This document shows, piece by piece, positions 1 to 9,402 of a stretch of 64,000 bases of DNA. The stretch covers positions 1 through 64,000 of the forward strand of contig NZ_NIJM01000010.1 in assembly GCF_002836945.1 (NCBI RefSeq), written 5' to 3'. The position numbers were made by a program, and so were the translations under genes. How positions within the stretch are numbered: the stretch's first letter is position 1; each line of letters begins with the position of its first letter. Source of the DNA: Shewanella chilikensis (lineage in GTDB: Bacteria; Pseudomonadota; Gammaproteobacteria; Enterobacterales; Shewanellaceae). The notes below the pieces were generated by a model. The model ran no database searches, was not told where the DNA came from, and saw only the letters and a program-made list of their open reading frames with translations.

Positions 1-186
1 TTGTGCTTCTTGCAAAGGACTAGGGCCATTTGCGGCGAACCACGCCTTGCATCCAGGCCTGTAAGCCGACGCAGAGCACACATGGGACTTGTTCGCACCT
101 TCCCGGAGTTTGCCGTACCCGGCAGGCGATACCGCAGCGGCGCCCATTGGTGGCCCCGGGCGAAAATAGAGGTATTGGCTTTGCGC
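1..186. other. Leading segment without a supported gene
   Basis: The + strand frame of the ACT-domain gene is open from base 1, but residues encoded here are rich in Arg, Pro and Cys and do not resemble a protein domain, so I read this as non-coding or as the end of something lying outside the window. It contains complementary pieces such as GCGAAC (about 36-41) and GTTCGC (about 90-95), so a structured RNA or a dispersed repeat is possible, but I recognise neither. Confidence 0.3.
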
Positions 187-570
187 ATGACATTGGCGGT
201 CTATCCGCAGCTATTCACTATCCACAGTTTCAGCTCAGATACCCAGGTTCCGGCCGAAGTACTCAGCCAGCCGCTGTTTTTTATTGCCAAAACCCGTGAG
301 GAGCTTTCGGTAGTCGTCGATTGTAAACTGGAGCTCGATAGCCTGGAGCAGGAAGAAGACTGGCGTTGTCTTGAACTTTTAGGGCCACTTGGCTTTTCCA
401 TGACGGGTATCATGGCCAGAGTCTCGGCAACTCTCGCCGATGCCCATGTGAGTATTTTTACAGTTTCAACCTTCGATACCGACTATATACTGCTGAAGAA
501 AGATAAGTTGGATACCGCCATTCGCGCCCTCAGAAAGCAGCAATATCAGGTTATTGAATATGGCAATTGA
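187..570 (+). CDS. ACT-domain protein of unknown role
   Basis: About 127 residues. The second half reads as an ACT-type fold: a strand-rich stretch around GPLGFSMTGIMARVSATLA followed by HVSIFTVSTFDTDYILL, the pattern of small CASTOR/ACT_7-like amino-acid-binding proteins. Such proteins are usually about 130 residues, which fits starting at ATG 187 and not at the open end of the frame. A TTG at 181 with GAGG eight bases before it is an alternative start. No catalytic residues are apparent, so a ligand-sensing role is the family-level expectation only. It lies 79 bases before ptsH on the same strand, but with no sign of coupling. Confidence 0.65.
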   Translation: MTLAVYPQLFTIHSFSSDTQVPAEVLSQPLFFIAKTREELSVVVDCKLELDSLEQEEDWRCLELLGPLGFSMTGIMARVSATLADAHVSIFTVSTFDTDYILLKKDKLDTAIRALRKQQYQVIEYGN

Positions 571-649
571 CGGCTTGGTCGCCGGAGTATTGCAAAACGT
601 CAGCCGTTACCGGATATTATTCAGTTAATTACATGAGTCAAAGAAGTCT

Positions 650-907
650 ATGTACGAAAAAACCGTCACTATTACCGCCAAACACGGGATCCATACCCGC
701 CCTGCCGCACTGCTGGTAAAAGAGGCGAAACAGTACGATTGTGATGTGATGGTTGAGTGCCAGGGCAAACAAGCCAGTGCCAAGAGTCTGTTCAAGTTGC
801 AGACACTGGGGCTCTATCAAGGCGTGTCTGTCAGAGTATTTGCCGAAGGTGAACAGGCTCGCGAAGCCGTTGAACGGGTGTCGGAACTGTTGATCACCTT
901 AAGTTGA
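650..907 (+). CDS. ptsH: HPr phosphocarrier protein
   Basis: An 85-residue HPr, full length for the family. The phosphorylation site His15 sits in GIHTRPA, and the conserved second site Ser46 lies in ASAKSLFKL. HPr carries phosphate from enzyme I to sugar-specific EIIA proteins in the cytoplasm and is the common carrier of the phosphoenolpyruvate:sugar phosphotransferase system. It is first in the order ptsH-ptsI-crr, as in other gammaproteobacteria; ptsI begins 11 bases after its stop. The ribosome site is weak (AAGAAG). The identity is clear from the His15 motif, length and neighbours. Confidence 0.95.
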   Translation: MYEKTVTITAKHGIHTRPAALLVKEAKQYDCDVMVECQGKQASAKSLFKLQTLGLYQGVSVRVFAEGEQAREAVERVSELLITLS

Positions 908-918
908 GAGGAACACAG

Positions 919-2622
919 ATGCGCCTCGCCGGAATTGCAGTCTCATCGGGTATCGCCTTCGGAGAAGCGGTAGTCTACAACCCCTTTGACAACAGCATGG
1001 ATTACCGCCTGCTGCCACTTGCCAAAATCCCTCAAGAGCTGAATAAGCTCACCCAGGCACTGCAGCGCTTGTGCCAGCAGTTACAAACCAGCCTGGATAA
1101 ACTGACCGAAGATTCAGACAACTTCCAATTGGTGGAAGCCGATCTGCTACTACTGGAAGATACTGAACTTATTCAACAAATTCGCGAGTCCATCAGTGGG
1201 CTGCAGTTTTCAGCCACAGCAGCGGTAGAGCGGGTCTTTGCCCACCAGGCCAGTGAACTTGAAGCACTGGAAGACCCTTATCTTGCAAACCGGGCCCAGG
1301 ACGTACGTTGCCTCGGCAGACGACTTATCAGTAGTATCAACGGCGCCGATGCCGATGGCCTGGATAAACTCAAACATGACTCCATCTTGTTGGCTCAGGA
1401 TCTGACACCGGCGGAATTTGCCCTGCTGCCCCTTGAACATATCAAAGGCATCATACTGAAGACCGGTGGCCTCACCAGCCACACGGCTATCTTGGCCCGT
1501 GCCGCCGGCATCCCCGCCCTGCTTTCCTGCAACTATCAAACAGGCAATATCAATGCCGGCGATCAGCTCATTCTGGATGCCAACCAAGGTGCTTTATTTG
1601 TTCGCCCGGAGCAAACTGAAGTCACAGAGCTTAAGCAGAGATTTGAGCGCGAGCAGGCAAGACGCAGCGCACTGGAGCAATACCGGGACAGGCAGACCCA
1701 GACCCAGGACGGCAAACGCATAAGCCTAATGGCCAACGTGGGTAACCTCAATGAGATCTCCCGTTTGCCCCTGGTCGGCGCAGAAGGCATAGGCCTTTTT
1801 CGTACCGAATTCATGCTGATGGATGCCAGTTGTATTCCAGATGAAAAGGCTCAGTACAACCTCTATTGCGATGCTCTGCAGCTGCTCAACGGCCAGCCCT
1901 TCACCATACGTACACTGGATATAGGTGCTGACAAGGAACTGCCTTGCCTGGATCAGGCAATAGAAGACAATCCTGCGCTTGGCATGCGCGGCGTGCGCTA
2001 CACCCTTAAACATCCTGAAATTCTGCAGACACAACTACGGGCCGTATTGCGCGCCGCCAATCATGGTCCGGTTCGGTTGATGCTGCCCATGGTTAATCAG
2101 GTTGAAGAGTTGGACGCCGTACTGGATATGCTGGAGCACTGTAAACAGCAGCTCAGCGAGGCCGAGAAAGGCTATGGCGACATCAGCCTTGGCATAGTGG
2201 TGGAAACCCCGGCCGCGGTTATGAACCTGCCAACACTACTGCCTAAGCTGGACTTTATCAGCATAGGTACCAATGACTTGACTCAGTATGCCATGGCGGC
2301 CGACAGAACCAACCCTGAATTGACCCGGGATTATCCCTCATTTTCTCCGGCGATCCTCAGGCTGATTGCCATGACAATAGCAGACGCCAAAGCCGCCGGC
2401 ATCAGGGTCTCTTTGTGTGGAGAGCTGGCAGGCGATCCGCGTATTGCGCCAATACTGATGGGCATGGGGCTGGACGAGTTGTCAGTCAACCTGGGATCTG
2501 TGCTGGAAATCAAAGCGGCGCTGTGTGAGGGTAACTTCAGTCAATTTGCAAAGCAGGCCAAAAAAGCACTCGTCTGCACTCGATTGTCCGAATTGACATC
2601 CTTGATCTCCCTCTGTCATTAA
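919..2622 (+). CDS. ptsI: PTS enzyme I (PEP-protein phosphotransferase)
   Basis: 567 residues with ATG at 919, chosen because GAGAGGA lies six bases upstream; the frame is open a little further from a TTG at 904. Enzyme I takes phosphate from phosphoenolpyruvate and passes it to HPr. The phospho-histidine is His188 in GGLTSHTAILARAAG; the C-terminal PEP-binding barrel has GIGLFRTEFML, TNDLTQYAMAADR and the catalytic cysteine in SLCGELAGDP. The length matches E. coli enzyme I (575). Follows ptsH by 11 bases, so co-transcribed. Confidence 0.96.
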   Translation: MRLAGIAVSSGIAFGEAVVYNPFDNSMDYRLLPLAKIPQELNKLTQALQRLCQQLQTSLDKLTEDSDNFQLVEADLLLLEDTELIQQIRESISGLQFSATAAVERVFAHQASELEALEDPYLANRAQDVRCLGRRLISSINGADADGLDKLKHDSILLAQDLTPAEFALLPLEHIKGIILKTGGLTSHTAILARAAGIPALLSCNYQTGNINAGDQLILDANQGALFVRPEQTEVTELKQRFEREQARRSALEQYRDRQTQTQDGKRISLMANVGNLNEISRLPLVGAEGIGLFRTEFMLMDASCIPDEKAQYNLYCDALQLLNGQPFTIRTLDIGADKELPCLDQAIEDNPALGMRGVRYTLKHPEILQTQLRAVLRAANHGPVRLMLPMVNQVEELDAVLDMLEHCKQQLSEAEKGYGDISLGIVVETPAAVMNLPTLLPKLDFISIGTNDLTQYAMAADRTNPELTRDYPSFSPAILRLIAMTIADAKAAGIRVSLCGELAGDPRIAPILMGMGLDELSVNLGSVLEIKAALCEGNFSQFAKQAKKALVCTRLSELTSLISLCH

Positions 2623-2725
2623 AGCTATTAATTCAGTATGCTAAGCAAAAATCCCCTTCCCCAACCTGAACGTTGTCGAGGGACTGTTTAACCAGAAACC
2701 AAAAACAAAAAGGACAAAACAACCC

Positions 2726-3235
2726 ATGGGATTTTTAAGCCGGATCCGCCGCATGGTATCGGGGCAGCCCAACATAGAAGGCGGTATTAAAGTTTATGCC
2801 CCTATCAGTGGCGATATTGTTGCCATTGAAAAAGTCCCGGATGTGGTCTTCGCCGAAAAGATTGTCGGTGATGGCATTGCGATAGAACCCAAAGGTAAAT
2901 TTATGCTGGCGCCGATTGACGGCACTATAGGCAAAATTTTTGAAACTAACCATGCCTTCAGCATAGAGTCGCCCCAAGGGTTGGAGCTGTTTGTTCACTT
3001 CGGCGTTGGTACTATAGAACTTAGAGGAAAAGGCTTCAAACGCCTGGCCCAGGAAGGTCAGGATGTTAAAGCCGGCGAACCTATACTGGAGTTTGACCTC
3101 GACTTTCTCAAAGACCAGGTCAACAGTCTGCTCACTCCTGTTGTGCTGGCTAATATGGAAGATGTTAAGTATCTGGAAAAGCGCCAGGGTAGCGTCAACG
3201 CCGGCAAAGATGTGATATTCACGGTTCAGGTCTGA
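2726..3235 (+). CDS. crr: Glucose-specific EIIA component
   Basis: 169 residues, the same length as E. coli EIIA-Glc. The two active-site histidines are His76 in ETNHAFSIESPQG and His91 in LFVHFGVGTIEL (numbering with Met). The N-terminal MGFLSRIRRMVSG is a basic amphipathic helix of the kind that docks EIIA-Glc to membrane. It accepts phosphate from HPr and in enterics also controls adenylate cyclase and carbon uptake by inducer exclusion. No glucose EIIB/EIIC gene is present in the window. It lies 103 bases after ptsI with AAGGA upstream of its ATG. Confidence 0.95.
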   Translation: MGFLSRIRRMVSGQPNIEGGIKVYAPISGDIVAIEKVPDVVFAEKIVGDGIAIEPKGKFMLAPIDGTIGKIFETNHAFSIESPQGLELFVHFGVGTIELRGKGFKRLAQEGQDVKAGEPILEFDLDFLKDQVNSLLTPVVLANMEDVKYLEKRQGSVNAGKDVIFTVQV

Positions 3236-3251
3236 ACTAAACCCCAATAAT

Positions 3252-3286
3252 ACTCAAATGCATTATTTGACATAGTGCATTTGAGT
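3252..3286. repeat. 11-bp perfect inverted repeat after crr
   Basis: ACTCAAATGCA at 3252-3262 and its exact complement at 3276-3286, separated by 13 bases. It lies between convergent genes crr and the response regulator, where a terminator is expected, but neither arm is followed by a T-run, so it is either a weak bidirectional terminator or a protein-binding palindrome. Confidence 0.5.
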
Positions 3287-3375
3287 GCCGGTCAACGTCC
3301 CCTACCTTCTGGTTGCGGTTCATTAAAAAATCGCGGTTCCTGGAACAGATAATTCTCTCACTTACCAATATCGCA

Positions 3376-4101
3376 TCAGCTTTTGTTAAAGCCGATAAAG
3401 CGATAACTTCGTTCCGGACGGCCGATAGCCCCGTAATTTTGATCAACAATCAACTCATCAATCGCCAGCATATATTCCAAATAACGCCGTGCAGTTGAAC
3501 GACTCATGCCGACAAGAGCCCCCATTTGTTGTGCGGTATAACTTTGTTTCGGATGTTCAATAAACACGGAACGAATTTTATCTAGAGTCAAGGCATCCAC
3601 ACCTTTGGGTAGACGAACCGGTACTTGATTACTCGATTGCTTATTATCCCCCCCAAATAGAGTGTCAGCGATGGATTGGGTTACTTCTTCCGCTACCGAA
3701 AGACAGTGTTGACGAGCTTCAAAGCGAGCAAGTGCTTGATCTAAACGCTTTAACATTAAAGGTTTAACAAGAAAATCACATACTCCCAATTGCATGGCTT
3801 GTTCTAAAATGGTGACTTCCTTGGCTGCTGTAATCAACATCACATCACTTTTGAGTCCTTGCTTACGAACCTGTTGTAACAACTCAAGTCCAGAACCATC
3901 CGGCAGATAAATATCCAATAAAAGCAGATCAGGTTGTAATGCTTTTAACAAACCGGTCGCAACTTTTATGCTACCGGCACAACCCACAACTTGATACTGT
4001 CCCTGGCGTACGGTGTCTTGCGTTTGAGGAAACAGTAAATACTGAGCCAACAATTGTGAGACGGCAACTTCATCTTCAACAATGATTACTGAATACGCCA
4101 T
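3376..4101 (-). CDS. CitB/DcuR-type response regulator
   Basis: 241 residues from the ATG at 4101, which has AAAGGAAC upstream; the frame is open for 17 codons more. The receiver domain (about 1-125) has the acidic pair in IIVEDEVAVS, the phosphorylated Asp in LLLLDIYLPDGSG, Thr in LITAAKE and Lys in FLVKPL. The C-terminal part has a winged-helix look (YTAQQMGALVGMSRSTARRYLEYML), as in CitB, DcuR and related regulators of carboxylate uptake. It overlaps the kinase gene by 26 bases, so the two are translated together. It most likely activates the adjoining tct operon in response to the carboxylate sensed by the kinase; the exact ligand is not visible. Confidence 0.9.
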   Translation of the reverse strand: MAYSVIIVEDEVAVSQLLAQYLLFPQTQDTVRQGQYQVVGCAGSIKVATGLLKALQPDLLLLDIYLPDGSGLELLQQVRKQGLKSDVMLITAAKEVTILEQAMQLGVCDFLVKPLMLKRLDQALARFEARQHCLSVAEEVTQSIADTLFGGDNKQSSNQVPVRLPKGVDALTLDKIRSVFIEHPKQSYTAQQMGALVGMSRSTARRYLEYMLAIDELIVDQNYGAIGRPERSYRFIGFNKS

Positions 4102-5761
4102 GAGAAGTTCCTTTAACATGTTTTTTCGGAATGTAAACGGTAATCCTTGCACCGCCTAAATCAGATTCTCCCAATTCCAATGTACCACCACAAGATTCCA
4201 AATGCGTTTTCACCAAATACAACCCTACCCCATGTTGTGCACCCGTTTTCGAACTGTATTGCGGTGTAAAAATGGCAGCTTTATCAGCACCTAGTCCTAT
4301 ACCGCTGTCCTCAACATCGAATATAATATTTTGCGCCGTTTCATCAATGGTAACTAACACACGAGGCAGCCGCAGGTGTTGTACCTGTTGCACCGCTTCA
4401 ATCGCATTATCAATAAGATTGCCCAAAATAGACACCATGCGTTCCAGGAGTTCCTTGCGTTCAATACTGCATAACAAGCTATCATTATTCAGTTCCACAC
4501 TGACATTCACCTCCCGGGCTTTGTGGTACTTCCCTAGTAATAATCCAGCGATAACAGGTTCTTGAATATGGGTCAATAAACTTTCAATCTGAGCCTGTGA
4601 ACCTTGGCTCTCTTGACCAATAAGCTCAATCGCCTTATCCAACTCTCCCATTTGGATTAAAGCACCAATAGTGTTTAACTTATTTGAATAATCATGAGTT
4701 TGTACCCGCAATAACTCAGCAAATGCCTGTACCTTGGCCAATTGTTGCGATAAATACTCTAACTCATCAGCAGGTCGCATACTCAATAGCACACCATCAT
4801 TGTAGCCGTGGGCTTGAAGTAAAAAACGTGATAAAACCAAACGTTTATCGGCAGCAAACAACTCGAAACCTAGAATACGGCGACTTGGATTTCGCAATAA
4901 AAACTCTGCATGTTCCGGCAATAAATCAGTTAAATGAAGACTTTGATGCTGGATACGCAACGGTTGTTCCAGGATTTCACAAGCCCGTTGATTTATTTTC
5001 CGAACATTCCCCTTTGGATCGAGTGCAATAATGCCGGAACGCACTGTATTCAAGATGGCTTCCTGCTCAGCAAATAGCCTTGCTATTTCATCTGGTTGCA
5101 ACCCAAAAATGGCGTTTCGCACCCATCGACCAATAAATACGGCAGCAAAAATACTGAGTAACAATAACGAAATGCAGCCCCAGAACAATATACTACTACG
5201 CTCTAAAATCAATAATTCAACTGAGCCGGCCAAAAAACCTACAGATACCAAACCTAAGATCTCACCACTATCATCATAAACCGGTACCTTGCCACGAATA
5301 GATTCACCTAAACTCCCAATGGCCTCAGAAACATAATACTCGCCACGTAATCCAGCTTCTGAGTCTTCCCCAACCATACGTTGACCTATTCGCGTTGGTT
5401 CAGGATGCACCAAACGAATTTCTTCAGTATTGCCAATGACAATAAAATCAGCATTTACTTGCTGACGCAATTGTTCCATTTTAGCATTGAGCTCAGGGTG
5501 TTCATTCGCTTCCTTGTCAGCTTTTAAAGCCATAATCACATCCGGCCGAGACGCTATTGACAGAGCCAATGCTAACGCCTTCCCCCCCACTTCTTGATGA
5601 AAGTTTTGCGTGATCACATTATAAACCAATGCAAAAAAGAACAATGCTTGAAACACACAGACGCCAACAACCAAAATAATTAATCGGGTTTCCAATTTTT
5701 TTGGACGGCGAATCACTTTGAATGCGGACGCAGAGATTGCCTCTTGTTCTGAATTTCGCAT
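4076..5761 (-). CDS. CitA/DcuS-type membrane sensor histidine kinase
   Basis: 561 residues from ATG 5761 (GGTGGA upstream). Order: short cytoplasmic basic start, membrane helix about 26-49 (LIILVVGVCVFQALFFFALV), a periplasmic sensor of about 140 residues, a second helix (FWGCISLLLLSIFAAVFIG), a PAS domain, a dimerisation helix with the phospho-His in VQTHDYSNKLNTIGALIQMG, and an ATPase domain with GNLIDNAIEAV, EDSGIGLGA and HGVGLYLVK. This is the layout of CitA/DcuS kinases, which detect external di- and tricarboxylates. Ten bases after tctA, it is part of the transporter operon, so sensor and transporter are probably tuned to the same compound. Confidence 0.92.
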   Translation of the reverse strand: MRNSEQEAISASAFKVIRRPKKLETRLIILVVGVCVFQALFFFALVYNVITQNFHQEVGGKALALALSIASRPDVIMALKADKEANEHPELNAKMEQLRQQVNADFIVIGNTEEIRLVHPEPTRIGQRMVGEDSEAGLRGEYYVSEAIGSLGESIRGKVPVYDDSGEILGLVSVGFLAGSVELLILERSSILFWGCISLLLLSIFAAVFIGRWVRNAIFGLQPDEIARLFAEQEAILNTVRSGIIALDPKGNVRKINQRACEILEQPLRIQHQSLHLTDLLPEHAEFLLRNPSRRILGFELFAADKRLVLSRFLLQAHGYNDGVLLSMRPADELEYLSQQLAKVQAFAELLRVQTHDYSNKLNTIGALIQMGELDKAIELIGQESQGSQAQIESLLTHIQEPVIAGLLLGKYHKAREVNVSVELNNDSLLCSIERKELLERMVSILGNLIDNAIEAVQQVQHLRLPRVLVTIDETAQNIIFDVEDSGIGLGADKAAIFTPQYSSKTGAQHGVGLYLVKTHLESCGGTLELGESDLGGARITVYIPKKHVKGTSHGVFSNHC

Positions 5762-5771
5762 GATATCCACC

Positions 5772-7289
5772 CTATAACTTGGCATCCTGACGAAGATAGT
5801 TACTCAAGAAACTTTTTAATGGAATAAGCAATACTAATATCGCAACAACACCTATAGCTAATGTAAGAGGTCGTTCCCATAAAAAGCTTATTGAACCATC
5901 AGAAATCATCACGGCACGTCGATAATTTCGCTCAATCATATCCCCTAAAATAAACCCGAGTAATAAAGGCGCCATAGGAAAACTCAACAACCGTAGAATA
6001 AGAGCTATAGCAGCAACACCCACCATCATAAATAAATCGAAGGTGTTGAACGTCACTAAATAAACTCCAATTAAGCTAAAAAATAAAATCATTACCGTTA
6101 ACACTGCCCGCGGTAAGGTTAATGCTTTAGCAAAATAAGGAATCAAGGGTAAGTTCAAAATAAGTAAAACAATATTACCAAAATACATACTGATAATAAC
6201 AGACCAAAACACCGCAGGGTTTTCTTGCATTAGTGTAGGACCAGGCTGAATACCATAAGCTATTAGCGCACCAAGCATAATCGCTGTGGTTCCTGAACCA
6301 GGTATCCCAAGTGTCAATAGAGGGACAAAGGAGCCGGTACAAGCTGCATTATTTGCAGATTCCGGTGCAGCCAAACCTCGCATTGAACCTTGTCCAAAGC
6401 GTTCCTGTAATGCTTTCGGGGCTAAATTACGCTCACAGGCGTACGCCATAAAACTTGCAATAGTTGCGCCAGCCCCCGGTAATACGCCGATTAGAAAACC
6501 CAATAAGGATGAACGCCCTACAGTAGGCGCAAGCTCCTTTACTTCCGCTTTACTCAGCTTGGTTGAACCGATTTTAGGTGTGCCCATGTCCAGTTCCCCG
6601 GGATTTTTTTGTTCCGGGCGAATGACATTAATCAAAGCTTCCGATAATGCGAAAGTCGCCATGGCAACTAATAGAAAGCTCACACCATCAAGCAAATCTG
6701 CTTGGCCAAAGGTAAAACGTTCAGTGCCTGAAGATGGATCTATACCTATAGTGGCTAACATTAATCCAAAGACTGTCATCATCATGGCTTTTAAAAATTG
6801 ACCTTTATTAGAAAAGGCTGCAATCGCTGTTAACCCCAGGAACATCAACATCATATAATCCGCAGAATGAAAACTTAAACTCACTTCTGCCAATAAGGGG
6901 GCGGCGACCATCAACATTAACGCGCCAATGGTTCCACCAGTGAAAGACGCATAAGCCGCAATCGCCAAAGCTTTGCCTGCATGTCCTTGCTTTGCCATAG
7001 GATAACCATCAAAGGACGAGGCCACTGTACCGGCCACCCCGGGCGCATTGATTAAAATAGATGACGTTGAGCCTCCAAATATAGCGCCATAATAAACACC
7101 AGCCATCAAAATCATGCCGGAGTCAGCGCCTATGCTGTAGGTAATAGGGATCATCAGCGCGATCGCAGTCATGGGGCCTAAACCGGGTAACATGCCAATG
7201 AAGGTCCCCACAAAACAACCTATGATCACGTACATCAAGTTTTGCCAAGCAAAGGCGGTTGATAAGCCTGTTAAGATTCCATCTAGCAT
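5772..7289 (-). CDS. tctA: Tripartite tricarboxylate transporter, large membrane subunit
   Basis: 505 residues, the usual TctA length, with about twelve hydrophobic segments. Family signatures are plain: GCFVGTFIGMLPGLGPM near the N-terminus, YYGAIFGGSTSSILINAPG, and in the second half GFLIGVLPGAGATIASFMAYACE and LTLGIPGSGTTAIMLGALIAYG. TctA forms the translocation pathway with TctB, taking substrate from the periplasmic protein TctC and driven by a cation gradient. It starts three bases after the tctB stop, so translation is coupled. Substrate cannot be read from the sequence; citrate-like carboxylates are the family norm. Confidence 0.95.
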   Translation of the reverse strand: MLDGILTGLSTAFAWQNLMYVIIGCFVGTFIGMLPGLGPMTAIALMIPITYSIGADSGMILMAGVYYGAIFGGSTSSILINAPGVAGTVASSFDGYPMAKQGHAGKALAIAAYASFTGGTIGALMLMVAAPLLAEVSLSFHSADYMMLMFLGLTAIAAFSNKGQFLKAMMMTVFGLMLATIGIDPSSGTERFTFGQADLLDGVSFLLVAMATFALSEALINVIRPEQKNPGELDMGTPKIGSTKLSKAEVKELAPTVGRSSLLGFLIGVLPGAGATIASFMAYACERNLAPKALQERFGQGSMRGLAAPESANNAACTGSFVPLLTLGIPGSGTTAIMLGALIAYGIQPGPTLMQENPAVFWSVIISMYFGNIVLLILNLPLIPYFAKALTLPRAVLTVMILFFSLIGVYLVTFNTFDLFMMVGVAAIALILRLLSFPMAPLLLGFILGDMIERNYRRAVMISDGSISFLWERPLTLAIGVVAILVLLIPLKSFLSNYLRQDAKL

Positions 7290-7292
7290 GAT

Positions 7293-7766
7293 TTAACTCC
7301 AAAATTCACCGGGGGCAAGATAAACACCTAATAACTGGGTCATGATGATCCAAAAAATAATCACTACAGGGATTGATGCCAACAGTAGTATTTTTTTACG
7401 TCTTTCACCCATTAACCAAAAACCGACAAGTAAAAAAACTGTTGTTGCCAATACAAAACCCAGCGGTTCTAAAAGTCCGCTATAAAGCAACATAAGTACT
7501 ATTAACAACAATGTTTGACGGATACTTTTCCAGCTTATGGTAGTTTTAATTTCCCGTTTTTTATTCACTGGCGCTTTCACTATTTCAGCTATCATTGCCA
7601 GTAAACAAATCACCATCCCTAATACCGTGTACAACTTTGGTAAGCTTGCTGAATTAACACTTTCGTACTCTTCAAATGGCATCAATGGGATCTGCCAAGC
7701 GTAAATGCCATAACAAACAAATAGCAGCAAAAATAATGTTGACCCTATGAGCTCTCGATTCATCAT
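7293..7766 (-). CDS. tctB: Tripartite tricarboxylate transporter, small membrane subunit
   Basis: 157 residues from the second of three clustered ATG codons (7772, 7766, 7763), chosen for its spacing from GGAG. Four hydrophobic segments (LIGSTLFLLLFVCYGIYAW, VLGMVICLLAMIAEIV, LLLIVLMLLYSGLLEPLGFV, and a C-terminal pair ending FWIIMTQLLGVYL) with a short Pro/Glu loop after the first, the standard TctB topology. It is the accessory membrane partner of TctA. It lies 13 bases after tctC and 3 before tctA. Confidence 0.9.
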   Translation of the reverse strand: MMNRELIGSTLFLLLFVCYGIYAWQIPLMPFEEYESVNSASLPKLYTVLGMVICLLAMIAEIVKAPVNKKREIKTTISWKSIRQTLLLIVLMLLYSGLLEPLGFVLATTVFLLVGFWLMGERRKKILLLASIPVVIIFWIIMTQLLGVYLAPGEFWS

Positions 7767-7779
7767 AGTCATCTCTCCT

Positions 7780-8745
7780 TTAACGATGGATAAAGCCCAA
7801 CGCTTCCATTGCATCACGAAGCTGCTGTTCTTGTGCTTCAAGTACATCAACAAACGCATCCTGGCTGGTAAATAACGTGCGCCAGCCATTACGTTGACGT
7901 ACGCTCTCCCATTCAGGTGTTGCCATTAAACGTTGAAACCTGTCACTGTATTCCTGCACTTTTGCCTGTGAGACATCTGGAGCAGCAAAAAAGCCACGCC
8001 AATTCACAAATTCCATGTCATAACCCAGTGTTTTCATAGTGGGGAGCTGTGGATATTCCACCAAAGGTTCATCAGCAGTGATCGCCAAGATCCTTACCTG
8101 TCCCGCACGCATCATATCGAGTGCTTCGCTTAACCCCGTCGATAAGAGATTTACTTCGCCGGACAACAAGCCCGCCTTGGCTTTTCCACCAGCATCATAA
8201 GGAATATACCTGAGCAGTCTGCCATCGATACCTGCCGCTTGAACTGCCTGTGCGGCAACTAAATGGTCCATAGACCCGCGGGCTGAGCCACCGGCGACTT
8301 TGATCGTTTTTGGATCTCCGCGTAAGGCTTCAATAACATCGTGCCAGCTTTGATAGGGAGAATCTGCACGCACTGCAAACGCCCCGTAGTCGGCAATAAC
8401 GCTGGCAACTGGTGTCAAATCGCGATAGCTGTAAGGCAACTGCCCCGAAAGTGCTCGCAGCACTATCGGCGTAGAATTAACCATCAACATATCGCCTTTT
8501 TTCGTTCCCGACTCAATCAAATAAGCAATAGCGCGGCCACCTCCACCACCAGAAATATTCTGGAATGAGGTGTTGTCATGCAGTCCTGACTTCACCATGG
8601 CTTCGCCTACAGCTCTTGCTGTCGTATCCCAGCCCCCGCCTGGCCCTCCAGGAATAAGAAAGTGCGTTTCTGCGCGACTTTGAACACTACAAAGCATCAG
8701 GGCGTATGCCACTAAGGCGATCAACCGATAAGTTATCTTGATCAT
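7780..8745 (-). CDS. tctC: Tripartite tricarboxylate transporter, periplasmic binding protein
   Basis: 321 residues with a signal peptide (LIALVAYALMLCSVQSRAE, cleavage probably after SRA). The mature protein opens with the TctC signature LIPGGPGGGWDTTARA and continues with the expected VAGGSARGSMDHLVAAQ, IPYDAGGKAKAGLLSGEVNL and VNWRGFFAAPDVS motifs. It binds the carboxylate in the periplasm and delivers it to TctAB. The start is well supported by AAGGAGAAGGACA before the ATG. First gene of the operon; its promoter must lie above 8745. High binding-protein similarity does not fix the substrate. Confidence 0.95.
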   Translation of the reverse strand: MIKITYRLIALVAYALMLCSVQSRAETHFLIPGGPGGGWDTTARAVGEAMVKSGLHDNTSFQNISGGGGGRAIAYLIESGTKKGDMLMVNSTPIVLRALSGQLPYSYRDLTPVASVIADYGAFAVRADSPYQSWHDVIEALRGDPKTIKVAGGSARGSMDHLVAAQAVQAAGIDGRLLRYIPYDAGGKAKAGLLSGEVNLLSTGLSEALDMMRAGQVRILAITADEPLVEYPQLPTMKTLGYDMEFVNWRGFFAAPDVSQAKVQEYSDRFQRLMATPEWESVRQRNGWRTLFTSQDAFVDVLEAQEQQLRDAMEALGFIHR

Positions 8746-8757
8746 TGTCCTTCTCCT

Positions 8758-9402
8758 TTAACCTGGATTCGGCACAGGTGCGTCGCACCCGACACAAGGG
8801 GAAACCATGAACGCCATTTCCCGGGCGTAATCTTTAATTCCATCTGAGGGATGTTGAACGGGACTGCTTAATCGACTTGATAAGGTTTTCCGAACGAAAA
8901 ATGTTCTCACCTTGGTTTTATGTCGTTGTGCCTTTGACACATTTTTCTGCCCCCATACAAGAAAGCAATCATTCGTGATTCGATATTCAGATAAACAACC
9001 ACCGCCAGGGAACTTACAAGACTTTTGCCTATAGCCTTGCCATTTATCGCAACTAAATCCCTTGAATAGATACGCGCTCTGCAATCTGAACTGCTCAGAA
9101 GAATTGCAATCATGCTCCTGATAGAAAATGGGAAAATGTTTAAAATGTCTTTGTGTGCAACCAGGCTCCGCTCGCCAACTCGTTAAAAAGAGAAACCTGC
9201 GTTCTATATCACGTTTTAGCTGTCGAATGGCTAAACTGAGTAAGCTGGCGACCGGGGTAACGGCCCCTAATCCACCAACAAAGCTAATTGGCAAAATATC
9301 TGTTTGCGCTTTACAAGAAAGAGCATGGGATTCTGACTTAGTTATCGTCCCGGTTGCCCCCCGACAACTCAGGGCATTGATAAAAATAACCGTATTATTC
9401 AT
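8758..9402 (-). CDS. Doubtful open frame, possible gene remnant
   Basis: A 214-codon open frame with no family I can name. The stretch ISFVGGLGAVTPVASLLSLA resembles the nucleotide-binding turn of ferredoxin-reductase-like proteins (GGxGxTP), but the remainder is rich in Cys, Ser and Arg and lacks hydrophobic-core periodicity. It may be a decayed reductase gene or simply a chance open frame. No good ribosome site precedes it. I treat the region 8746-9794 as gene-poor. Confidence 0.2.
   Translation of the reverse strand: MNNTVIFINALSCRGATGTITKSESHALSCKAQTDILPISFVGGLGAVTPVASLLSLAIRQLKRDIERRFLFLTSWRAEPGCTQRHFKHFPIFYQEHDCNSSEQFRLQSAYLFKGFSCDKWQGYRQKSCKFPGGGCLSEYRITNDCFLVWGQKNVSKAQRHKTKVRTFFVRKTLSSRLSSPVQHPSDGIKDYAREMAFMVSPCVGCDAPVPNPG

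Noticed and set aside
3252..3286. Strong terminator between crr and the response regulator
   Set aside because: Stem is perfect but no T-run on either strand, so listed only as an inverted repeat.
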